The translations under genes were made by a program, and so were the position numbers. This document shows, piece by piece, positions 1-6,075 of a stretch of DNA of 9,275 nt. The notes under the pieces were generated by a model. That model made no database searches, had not been told where the DNA came from, and saw only the letters and a program-made list of their open reading frames with translations. Location of the stretch: NCBI GenBank assembly GCA_045126815.1, contig JBGVPD010000007.1, positions 1 to 9,275 on the forward strand, read 5' to 3'. Each line of letters begins with the position of its first letter. Within the stretch, counting starts at the first letter, position 1. The DNA comes from RGIG1995 sp045126815. GTDB taxonomy: Bacteria > Bacillota > Clostridia > Oscillospirales > CAG-272.

Positions 1-291
1 AAATACGGGAGGAGCAAGCCCCTCCCCTACCAGTTAAGAGCGAAAGTAATTTTTATTCCAATAATATTGGTGAAAAGTATATTATTACGGGGCGTCGAGG
101 ACGTCGCCCCCTACGAGTTAGGAGGGAAAGTAACTTTTATCCCAATATTATTGGTTAAAATCGTTTGTTATTACGGGACGTCGAAGGCGCCGTCCCCTAC
201 GAGTTAGGAGTGGAAGTGACTTTTATTCCAATATTGTTGGTTAAAACCGTTTTTTAAAACGGGAGGAGCAAGCCCCCTCCCCTACGAGTTT
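1..291. repeat. Tandem REP-like intergenic repeat, about 3.5 copies of an 82-86 bp unit
   Basis: Three full units (about 4-85, 86-171, 172-257) and a partial one (258-291) follow each other. Each unit starts with a GC-rich hairpin: GGGAGG/CCTCCC at 7-12/21-26 and 261-266/276-281, GGGGCG/CGCCCC at 89-94/105-110, GGGACG/CGTCCC at 175-180/191-196. A conserved linker follows (CTACGAGTTAGGAG in units 2 and 3), then a weaker hairpin on CCAATA...TATTGG (58-70, 142-154, 228-240) and a T/A-rich spacer. The three stem versions differ by paired changes, so the fold is kept while the sequence varies. There is no ORF with a start and ribosome site here. This stretch, together with the terminators that follow, fills the gene-free region 1-386. 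It resembles REP/BIME-type elements; whether it is dispersed in the genome cannot be seen from this window. Confidence 0.85.
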
Positions 292-297
292 AAATGT

Positions 298-338
298 TTC
301 AAAAACAAAAAGGACTTCGTTTTTTCTAAAGCCCTTTT
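298..338 (-). terminator. Rho-independent terminator, distal, of the dacF-like transcript
   Basis: On the minus strand the stem AAAAGGGCTT/AAGTCCTTTT (338-329 with 317-308) has 10 pairs including one G-U, then a T-rich tail TGTTTTTG (307-300). On the plus strand the G-U pair becomes an A-C mismatch, so the element is better suited to leftward transcription. It backs up the hairpin at 354-382 and separates the transcript from the repeat array. Confidence 0.7.
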
Positions 339-353
339 GTTTATATATAACAG

Positions 354-382
354 AGAGATGGTGCACTTCGTACACCATCTCT
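354..382 (-). terminator. Hairpin just after the dacF-like stop codon
   Basis: A perfect 10-bp stem AGAGATGGTG/CACCATCTCT (354-363/373-382) begins 4 bases past the stop codon. On the minus strand it extends by a U-G and two further pairs to a GAA loop. On the plus strand the same position is a C-A mismatch, so the hairpin fits the leftward mRNA. No good T-run follows it in that direction, so it may work with the terminator at 298-338 or protect the mRNA 3' end. Confidence 0.6.
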
Positions 383-386
383 TGTT

Positions 387-1703
387 TTATTTCCTGCGAT
401 ATCTGTTATATTTATACTTTCGTCTGTTGGAAACGTTTTTGCGGTAGATAAGCGTTAATCCGTAAAGAATCAATACTACTACAACTATCCAAACGGCAAT
501 TTTAAACTTACTTGACTTAGTCAAGTTTTCTATTCTCGCAAGTATATACAAAAATCCGTTTCGGTCAACGTTATTTTTCGTTATCAGATTAACTTTGCCT
601 ATTTCTTCTCCCTCGTATATAAGCGTCATCTGTCCGGCAATATGCCCTGCCCTTAACGGCGCTTCGGGTTTCTTATCGTACAGTTCTATCTTTCTTTCAA
701 CATCTTTTTGTATGTCTACAGAAGTAGGCAGATACACCTCTATCGTCTCGTCCGGTAACAAAACCACATAGTCTACCTGACTTGACAGTTTTACCTCGAT
801 TTCACATACCATTTCGCTTCTGTCAACGATCTTTCTGTATGCAAAATTCTTATACGACCAATCTATCAGCTCTTTTGACGCTATGTACGAATAAATATTC
901 TCCTCGTCATACTGCGCACCCATAAGGACGTATATATTCGTCATTCCGTTTCTTATAACGGTCGTAACGAGAACGTGTCCGCCTTCAACGGTAGAACCCG
1001 CACTCATTCCCATAACTTCTGAATTTTTGTACTTTGTTTCTGCATTTGTTGCAATAAGATAGTTACTGTTATAAATATATCTCGTTTTGGCTTTGTTCGT
1101 ACTGTCCATAACGTAACGTACGGTATTCGCCATCTTCATATAGTCGTTTATGTTATAGGCGTATCTTGCTAGTAGCGCCGTATCTTCGGCAGTAGAATAC
1201 ATATCCGTATCGGAGTATCCGTAGGCATTTGCATAGTTGGTATTATCCATACCCAATTCTTTTGCTTTTTCATTCATCATTTCAACGAAAGCATCGTGAC
1301 TTCCCGCTATCTCGTAGGCAAGTACGTTTGCCGCATCGTTGTATCCGCCGCATATTACCGCGTACAAAAGATTTTCAACGCTTACTTCTTCACCCGATTT
1401 AAGCTGTATACTCTTCCCCTTATATCCGCCTAAAGAGTCCTTTGTTACGGTTACTTTCTTGGTGTAGTCACCTTTATAGTGTTCAAGAGCTATAACCCCC
1501 GTCATAACCTTTACGGTCGATGCCGGATACACTCTGTCGGTCGAATTTTTTGTATATAAAACTTTGTCATTTTCTATATTGTATACGTAAACGTTTTCTA
1601 CTTTTGACAGATCAACATCATCTTGCTCTGCGGCTGCCGCTTCAAAAGCAAAAAACATCGAAAAAAGCAATATAAATACAATAAGTATTTGTGTTTTTTT
1701 CAC
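387..1703 (-). CDS. D-alanyl-D-alanine carboxypeptidase-like protein (peptidase S11, DacF/PBP5 family) with degenerate active-site motifs
   Basis: 438 aa. S11 enzymes trim the terminal D-Ala from peptidoglycan stem pentapeptides outside the membrane. A signal peptide covers residues 1-25 (ending AAAAE), the S11 domain about 30-275, a PBP5-like C-terminal beta domain about 290-390, and a C-terminal membrane helix about 400-421 is followed by an Arg/Lys/Tyr-rich tail. Motif 1 is intact (S62-T-V-K65). Motif 2, normally SxN, reads G120-Y-N122. Motif 3, normally KTG, reads S234-A-G236. The flanking family pattern (YSTAEDTALLARY, and GST..GG after motif 3) is kept, so this is not a frameshift. Loss of the KTG lysine suggests weak or no carboxypeptidase activity; this is inference. 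The start is GTG, with AGAGGG 11 bases upstream and an in-frame stop 9 codons upstream. It lies 28 bases after ribF and is the last gene of the ireB-ribF transcript. Confidence 0.85.
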   Translation of the reverse strand: MKKTQILIVFILLFSMFFAFEAAAAEQDDVDLSKVENVYVYNIENDKVLYTKNSTDRVYPASTVKVMTGVIALEHYKGDYTKKVTVTKDSLGGYKGKSIQLKSGEEVSVENLLYAVICGGYNDAANVLAYEIAGSHDAFVEMMNEKAKELGMDNTNYANAYGYSDTDMYSTAEDTALLARYAYNINDYMKMANTVRYVMDSTNKAKTRYIYNSNYLIATNAETKYKNSEVMGMSAGSTVEGGHVLVTTVIRNGMTNIYVLMGAQYDEENIYSYIASKELIDWSYKNFAYRKIVDRSEMVCEIEVKLSSQVDYVVLLPDETIEVYLPTSVDIQKDVERKIELYDKKPEAPLRAGHIAGQMTLIYEGEEIGKVNLITKNNVDRNGFLYILARIENLTKSSKFKIAVWIVVVVLILYGLTLIYRKNVSNRRKYKYNRYRRK

Positions 1704-1731
1704 TTTGTTTCCATCCCTCTTCCGTTATAGC

Positions 1732-2670
1732 TTACCTTACTTGACCAAAATAATATTCCGCAGCTTTGATATCTCCCATAACCTTTTCTTTCAACTCATC
1801 GATATCATTAAATCGGATCTCATCTCTCAGCCTACTATAAAAAGACACTTTAACGTTTTCCCCGTATAGCCAACCGTTAAATCCTATTATATGCGTTTCG
1901 CAGTTTATGTCGTTTTCATCGCTGTTTACCGTAGGTCTGGACCCTACGTTTGATACTCCGGCATACTCTTTTCCGCCGATCAAACATTTACAACAGTATA
2001 TACCGTTTTTTGGCACTACTCTGTTTTTGGGAAATTTCTGATTGATCGTAGGTATTCCGATCTTTCTGCCAAGCTCTTTCCCGTGCAATACCGGCAAATC
2101 TACAAAATACGGTCTGCCAAGCAACTGCATAGCTTCGCTCATCTTCCCATCTTCGATAAGCTTTCTTATTTCAGTTGAGCTTACGACCACGTCTTCAATG
2201 CAAAACGGGGGCATAATAACCACTTTTTTGCCCTTTTCAGCCAATCTTTCTTTCAAATATGACGGGTTTCCTTTCCCGTCTTTGCCAAACGTAAAATTAA
2301 ATCCGCATATAACACATTTAACGTTAAGTTTATCAACAAGTATTTTGTCAATAAATTCATCGGGCGTATAGTCCTTGACGGCTAAAAAGTCTTCATATAT
2401 TGCATAATCCAAATTATTTTCGGCAAACAGATCATTTTTTTCTTCGTTTGATGTAATTAGCTTTATTCCGTCTTTTGACAGTATATTGGCAGGGTGTTCT
2501 TCAAACGTCCATACAGCAGATCTGCAATTTGAAATATCTGCCTCTTTTACGGCGCAGTCAATTAGCTTTAAATGCCCTTTATGAACACCGTCAAAATTTC
2601 CCAAGGCAACGCAAAGCTGACCTGAAAGTTTCTCTGTCTCTTTTTTGTTCTTTAAATCGATTATTTTCAA
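1732..2670 (-). CDS. ribF: Bifunctional riboflavin kinase / FAD synthetase RibF
   Basis: Converts riboflavin to FMN and FMN to FAD in the cytoplasm. From the chosen TTG start (2670) the protein is 312 aa, the usual RibF length. The N-terminal adenylyltransferase domain shows GNFDGVHKGH at about 24-33 and GFNFTFG at 123-129, then SSTEIRKLI at 164-172. The C-terminal kinase domain shows GRPYF at about 185, IGIPTIN (the PTxN motif) at 204-210, RPT at 245-247 and LRDEIRF at 281-287. An in-frame ATG at 2733 would add 21 residues, but it lies in the loop of a hairpin and has no ribosome site. The TTG is preceded by CAGGTGA 7 bases upstream and gives MKIIDLKN, as expected for the family. It sits between ireB (108 bases upstream) and the dacF-like gene (28 bases downstream). 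No FMN riboswitch is visible. Confidence 0.93.
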   Translation of the reverse strand: MKIIDLKNKKETEKLSGQLCVALGNFDGVHKGHLKLIDCAVKEADISNCRSAVWTFEEHPANILSKDGIKLITSNEEKNDLFAENNLDYAIYEDFLAVKDYTPDEFIDKILVDKLNVKCVICGFNFTFGKDGKGNPSYLKERLAEKGKKVVIMPPFCIEDVVVSSTEIRKLIEDGKMSEAMQLLGRPYFVDLPVLHGKELGRKIGIPTINQKFPKNRVVPKNGIYCCKCLIGGKEYAGVSNVGSRPTVNSDENDINCETHIIGFNGWLYGENVKVSFYSRLRDEIRFNDIDELKEKVMGDIKAAEYYFGQVR

Positions 2671-2705
2671 GTTGCAATCACCTGCGCTTTGCCGTAAACT
2701 AATAA

Positions 2706-2747
2706 CTCTGTTCCCAAGAAAAGCATAACGCATAAAAGGGAACAGAG
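2706..2747 (-). promoter_or_regulatory. Leader hairpin between ireB and ribF
   Basis: A perfect 10-bp inverted repeat, CTCTGTTCCC at 2706-2715 and GGGAACAGAG at 2738-2747, has a 22-base A-rich loop and lies 35 bases upstream of the ribF TTG start. On the minus strand it is preceded by T-rich sequence and followed by TTATTAGTTT, a poor terminator tail. It could be an attenuator, an RNA-processing site or an operator. A weak promoter-like pair (TTGCTC, 17 bases, TATGCT) overlaps it on the minus strand. The function is unknown. Confidence 0.5.
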
Positions 2748-2778
2748 CAAAAAATGCATAGATAAAAATCTTTAAAAA

Positions 2779-3036
2779 TTACTTTACACCCAAAAAGTTT
2801 TTCACAAGCATATTCAACAGTTCGTCACGGTCAATCTTGCGTATCAGGCTTCTTGCATTTTTATAGTTAGTAATATAAGTCGGATCCTCGGAGAGTATAT
2901 ATCCGACAATCTGATTTATGGGATCATAACCCTTTTCGATAAGCGCCGCATATACGTTCAAAAGTATCTTTCTGGTATCATCACCTTTATCTTCGTTAAG
3001 GGAAAACGTTATCGTTTTATCTTTCTCGTCAAACAT
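2779..3036 (-). CDS. ireB: IreB family regulatory phosphoprotein (UPF0297/DUF965)
   Basis: 85 aa, the usual family length. In Enterococcus faecalis IreB is a small cytoplasmic protein phosphorylated by the PASTA kinase IreK and dephosphorylated by the PP2C enzyme IreP, and it affects cephalosporin resistance. The family core is clear: EKGYDPINQIVGYILSEDP at about 34-52, then YITNYKNAR and a helical IRKIDRDELLNMLVKNFL C-terminus. The phosphorylation sites known in E. faecalis are N-terminal threonines; here the N-terminus has T8 and T10 (DKTITF), with T8 at the conserved position. ATG start with AAGGAG (3052-3047) 10 bases upstream. It is the first gene after the promoter at 3105-3077, and ribF and the dacF-like gene follow. 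The likely kinase and phosphatase genes (prkC, prpC) are about 3-4 kb away on the other strand. Confidence 0.94.
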   Translation of the reverse strand: MFDEKDKTITFSLNEDKGDDTRKILLNVYAALIEKGYDPINQIVGYILSEDPTYITNYKNARSLIRKIDRDELLNMLVKNFLGVK

Positions 3037-3076
3037 CTAAATTCAACTCCTTGCAAGATTTATCGTACTTACATAT

Positions 3077-3105
3077 ATTTTACACCGATTACTAAATAAT
3101 ATCAA
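3077..3105 (-). promoter_or_regulatory. Sigma-A-type promoter for ireB-ribF-dacF-like
   Basis: On the minus strand TTGATA (3105-3100) and TAAAAT (3082-3077) are 17 bases apart, one mismatch each from consensus. The predicted start is near 3070, giving a leader of about 34 bases to the ireB ATG. Three GATAAA copies within A-tracts lie just upstream (3114-3109, 3127-3122, 3139-3134). Confidence 0.75.
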
Positions 3106-3177
3106 GGGTTTATCACTATTTTTTATCAGTTTTTTTATCATCGAACTTGATACTTAATGCCGATATATGTTTTTTTG

Positions 3178-3210
3178 TAAAAATAAAAGCCCCAAAGGGC
3201 TTTATTTTTA
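3178..3210 (-). terminator. Rho-independent terminator after the S1-domain gene
   Basis: On the minus strand AAAGCCC and GGGCTTT arms (about 3203-3197 and 3192-3186) are extended by A/T pairs with one bulge, then run into a T-rich TTTTATTTTTAC tail. It starts 17 bases past the S1 gene stop. The A/T flanks could also end rightward transcription, but no rightward gene is near. Confidence 0.8.
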
Positions 3211-3226
3211 TTGCTTTGATACTTTT

Positions 3227-4174
3227 TCAAGAAAAGTATGTTTCTATAACCTTTGAACAGCAATCCGGAGAATATTTCCAAGACGTCAGATGATCTTGCT
3301 GACTGCTTTGCGGTATAAGAGAATTTACGTCTATCCCCTTCTCCCCCTTGTAGCTGTCGATTAAAACAAGCTTTATCTTCATTCTTTCGGGTATTATATT
3401 TTTTATGTATACCGCCGCTGTCTGACCGACAGTCACTCCCTCTCGGTATTCGGCAAGTCCCGCAAGATTTGGAGTTAACTCAACGAAAATGCCGTAGTCC
3501 TCTATACTCCTCACTATCCCCGCAACAGTTTGACCGACCGAAAATATACTCGAATTTTCCATCCACGTTCCGAGCAGTTCTTTATGAGTTACGTATATTC
3601 TGCCCGATTCTTGATCAATGCTTTTTATTACCGTTTTTATATGCTGTCCTATACTAAATCTATCCGACGGGTGAGATATTCTCGACACTGAGATACAGTC
3701 GATGGACAAAAGCGATATTATTCCGCACCCAACGTCAACGAAGGCTCCGAAGTGCTCAAGGTGGGTTACTTTTGAGGATATAACGTCGCCGGGAGATAAA
3801 TGCGACAAATAAAACTCATAACATTCCCTCTGCGCCTCTCGCCTCGAAAGAATACATACAGGGCCAGTGAGGTCGTTGTACATTATCTCTTTAACTTTAA
3901 AGCAAACGGCTTTCCCGACTCTCGTTATGACCGCGATATCTTTTATGCTGTTTCCGTTACACTCCCAGACTACCTCTTCTCTCGGAATTATACCGCGTAT
4001 GCCGTTTGACAATTCAACGTGAAGCGACATCTTACTGTCACACAATACCGCCATTCCTTCAAGTATTACGCCTTCCGATCTCGCTCTCTCGAGTCCGTTT
4101 ATCGACGAAATATATTCTTGGTTCTCTTCGGTTGAAAGCATTAGCCCTTCGGGTAAATATTTACGCTTTTCCAT
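3227..4174 (-). CDS. S1 RNA-binding domain protein (ribosomal protein S1-like, three S1 folds)
   Basis: Probably binds mRNA or other single-stranded RNA in the cytoplasm; the exact role is not known. In the longest frame (GTG at 4252, 341 aa) a first, divergent S1-like region spans about 63-136. A well-conserved S1 domain spans about 153-228 (PGDVISSKVTHLEHFGAFVDVG through SGRIYVTHKELLGTW). A third spans about 239-298 (VGQTVAGIVRSIEDYGIFVELTPNLAGLAE). The C-terminus ends in a W-x-YSP...K-x-IET motif, as in S1-like proteins of Ruminococcaceae that I recall. I prefer the ATG at 4174 (315 aa, MEKRKYLPEG) because AGGA lies 7 bases upstream, while GTG 4252 and ATG 4240 have no clear ribosome site. 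The extra 26 residues are basic and could still be coding. It is divergent from yfbR and has its own terminator. Confidence 0.85.
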   Translation of the reverse strand: MEKRKYLPEGLMLSTEENQEYISSINGLERARSEGVILEGMAVLCDSKMSLHVELSNGIRGIIPREEVVWECNGNSIKDIAVITRVGKAVCFKVKEIMYNDLTGPVCILSRREAQRECYEFYLSHLSPGDVISSKVTHLEHFGAFVDVGCGIISLLSIDCISVSRISHPSDRFSIGQHIKTVIKSIDQESGRIYVTHKELLGTWMENSSIFSVGQTVAGIVRSIEDYGIFVELTPNLAGLAEYREGVTVGQTAAVYIKNIIPERMKIKLVLIDSYKGEKGIDVNSLIPQSSQQDHLTSWKYSPDCCSKVIETYFS

Positions 4175-4321
4175 TATTCTTTCCTGCCTTTCAAGCTTCT
4201 TTTTTAATACTGTTCTGATGTCTGCTCTTGTTTGTATCATTCTATTTTCCACTTGCCGAATATATTCGCAAAAATCTGTAAAAAATTAAAAATATAAATC
4301 TGTTTAGCTTGTGTTACCGCC

Positions 4322-4350
4322 TTGACACCTACGCTTATAAATGGTATAAT
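4322..4350 (+). promoter_or_regulatory. Perfect-consensus sigma-A promoter for yfbR-rlmN(-prpC-prkC)
   Basis: TTGACA (4322-4327) and TATAAT (4345-4350) are exactly 17 bases apart, and TGG just before the -10 also makes it an extended -10 promoter. The start is expected near 4357, leaving a leader of about 30 bases. A/T-rich sequence at 4270-4305 lies upstream of the -35. Confidence 0.88.
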
Positions 4351-4386
4351 ATAATGAATTAGTATATTTTTGGGGGCGCATAGGTG

Positions 4387-4974
4387 ATGAAAAAGAATAA
4401 TAATAGTTTTTTTGCCGTTTTTTTCAGGCAAAAATATATTAACCGTTGGGGACTTATGCGCAACGATACACAGGAAAATTTATCTACCCACGCGTCTGAA
4501 GTTTCTTGTATAGCTCACTGTCTTGCAGTTATCGGAAACAAGTATTTCGGAAAGAATTATAATGCCGACAGAGCAGCAGTTCTTGCGCTCTATCACGATA
4601 TGCCAGAAGTATTCACCGGCGATCTTCCGACACCTGTCAAATACGCTAACCCGACTTTACGCAAATGCTATGCCGAGCTTGAAGAACAGGCAACAAATCA
4701 GCTTATCGACAGACTTCCGGACGAAATGAAAGATGAGTACAAAAATTTACTTAACATTACCCCGTCCGACAAAGAATTGAAAAAACTTATAAAGGGAGCC
4801 GACAAACTGTGCGCTCTTATAAAATGTATGGAAGAAGAAAAAAGCGGTAACACCGATTTTATAAGCGCTAAAGAAGCAACCGAAAAAGCGTTGAATGAAA
4901 TTATGTTTGATGAACTCGATTACTTTATGAAACACTTTTTACCGTCGTTCTCGGGCACACTTGACGAACTATGA
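4387..4974 (+). CDS. yfbR: 5'-deoxynucleotidase YfbR-like, HD-domain phosphohydrolase
   Basis: Dephosphorylates deoxynucleoside 5'-monophosphates with a divalent metal, so it controls dNMP pools in the cytoplasm. The protein is 195 aa from the ATG; a GTG directly before it at 4384 is also possible. It aligns along its length with E. coli YfbR. Numbering from the GTG: FFAVFFRQKYINRW with R21-W22 (substrate-binding pair), H36 in the ENLSTHASEV segment, the H71-D72 HD dyad in ALYHDMPE, E75, the GDLPTPVKY segment with D80, and D140 in KGADKLCALIKCMEE as the last metal ligand. The C-terminus YFMKHFLPSFSGTLDEL is also typical. GGGGG at 4372-4376 is the only upstream ribosome-site candidate at a useful distance. 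Its stop overlaps the rlmN start (ATGA, 4971-4974), which implies translational coupling. Confidence 0.92.
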   Translation: MKKNNNSFFAVFFRQKYINRWGLMRNDTQENLSTHASEVSCIAHCLAVIGNKYFGKNYNADRAAVLALYHDMPEVFTGDLPTPVKYANPTLRKCYAELEEQATNQLIDRLPDEMKDEYKNLLNITPSDKELKKLIKGADKLCALIKCMEEEKSGNTDFISAKEATEKALNEIMFDELDYFMKHFLPSFSGTLDEL

Positions 4975-5999
4975 AAACAGATATTTTAAGTTTATATCCC
5001 GAAGAATTAAAGACAATTCTTGCCGACCAGCCTTCATACCGAATAAAGCAACTTTTCTCATGGCTGCACAAGGGTTTTATCTTCGATGAAATGACAAATC
5101 TGCCGAAATCTATACGTGAAGATCTTAAGGAAAGCTGTTATATAGCTTTGCCCGAAATACTGAAAAAGTTTACGTCAAAGATCGACGGCACGGTTAAATA
5201 CTTATACAAACTGCACGACGGACAATGTATAGAAAGCGTTGTCATGAAATATAAACATGGGAATACAATATGTATATCAAGTCAGGCAGGTTGTAAGATG
5301 GGATGCAAATTCTGTGCGTCCACAAAAAACGGTTTTGCAAGAAACCTTACCCCCTCGGAAATGTTGGGCCAGATACTTGTGGCTCAAAAAGATTTAGATC
5401 TACGTATATCAAACATCGTGCTTATGGGTATCGGAGAACCGCTTGATAACTACGATAACGTTATAAAATTTCTCCGACTTGTCAGTAACGACGAGGGGCT
5501 GAATATAGGTCTTAGACATATATCACTTTCCACCTGCGGCGTGGTCGATAAAATATACTCGCTTATGGAAGAAAACCTTCCCTTGACACTTTCCATTTCG
5601 CTTCACCACTCCAGCGACGTCAGCCGTTCGGAGCTTATGCCTATAAACAAAAAGTGGAATATAGACCAACTTCTCACCGCGTGTAAAGATTATTTTGATA
5701 AAACGGGAAGACGTATTTCTTTTGAATACGCCGTTATTTCAGGGGTAAACGACAACGAACAACAGGCAAACAGTCTGGCAGATCTTTTGAATAAAAAACT
5801 GCCGAATATTCCCTTTCACGTTAATCTTATTCCCGTAAACCCCGTCGAAGGAACCAATTTCACAGCAAAAAGCAAAAGCGCTGAGATCTTTCGGTCAAAC
5901 CTCGAAAAAAGAGGAATCAACGCAACTATCCGCCGCAAATTAGGCAGTGACATCAATGCCTCGTGCGGTCAATTGCGCAGAACGGAAATGAACCTTTGA
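4971..5999 (+). CDS. rlmN: Dual-specificity rRNA/tRNA adenine-C2 methyltransferase RlmN (radical SAM)
   Basis: 342 aa, usual family length. It uses radical SAM chemistry to methylate C2 of A2503 in 23S rRNA and, in E. coli, A37 of some tRNAs. The [4Fe-4S] cluster motif CxxxCxxC is C108, C112, C115 (GCKMGCKFCAS). C101 matches the E. coli C118 position, and C332 in SDINASCGQLR matches the methyl-carrying C355. GEPLDN at about 155-160 is the SAM-binding GEP motif, and SISLHHSSDVSRSELMPINKKW is the family's SLH...PINK segment. It has no ribosome site of its own and overlaps yfbR by 4 bases, so it probably depends on coupling. Gene order rlmN-prpC-prkC is the common Firmicutes arrangement. A possible TTGACA (5996-6001) overlaps its stop codon. 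Confidence 0.97.
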   Translation: MKTDILSLYPEELKTILADQPSYRIKQLFSWLHKGFIFDEMTNLPKSIREDLKESCYIALPEILKKFTSKIDGTVKYLYKLHDGQCIESVVMKYKHGNTICISSQAGCKMGCKFCASTKNGFARNLTPSEMLGQILVAQKDLDLRISNIVLMGIGEPLDNYDNVIKFLRLVSNDEGLNIGLRHISLSTCGVVDKIYSLMEENLPLTLSISLHHSSDVSRSELMPINKKWNIDQLLTACKDYFDKTGRRISFEYAVISGVNDNEQQANSLADLLNKKLPNIPFHVNLIPVNPVEGTNFTAKSKSAEIFRSNLEKRGINATIRRKLGSDINASCGQLRRTEMNL

Positions 6000-6036
6000 C
6001 ATTATTTTTAATTCATAGATTTTATTCAGACTTTAA

Positions 6037-6057
6037 TTTTGACTTGAAATGTCAAAA
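6037..6057 (+). promoter_or_regulatory. Inverted repeat in the rlmN-prpC gap
   Basis: TTTTGAC (6037-6043) and GTCAAAA (6051-6057) form a perfect 7-bp inverted repeat with a 7-base spacer, ending 7 bases before the GGAGG ribosome site of prpC. It could be an operator or a weak RNA hairpin near the ribosome site. A weak promoter candidate (TTGACA 5996-6001, 18 bases, TTTTAT 6020-6025) lies upstream, so prpC-prkC may have an extra start. Function not established. Confidence 0.4.
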
Positions 6058-6075
6058 AAATTTTGGAGGTATTGT

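Noticed and set aside
1..291. CRISPR array
   Set aside because: The whole 82-86 bp unit is repeated, with no unique spacers between short identical repeats.
387..1703. Frameshift or pseudogene explanation for the missing KTG
   Set aside because: The frame is continuous over 438 codons with signal peptide, C-terminal domain and membrane anchor, and the residues around SAG follow the family pattern.
2042..2702. Plus-strand frames inside ribF
   Set aside because: They are antisense to conserved RibF motifs and lack recognisable domains.
2671..2778. FMN riboswitch upstream of ribF
   Set aside because: The gap is only about 108 bases and lacks the conserved RFN helices; only a single hairpin is present.
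4237..4431. Minus-strand 64-codon frame between the S1 gene and yfbR
   Set aside because: It runs over the consensus plus-strand promoter and the start of yfbR, has AT-rich hydrophobic composition and no ribosome site.
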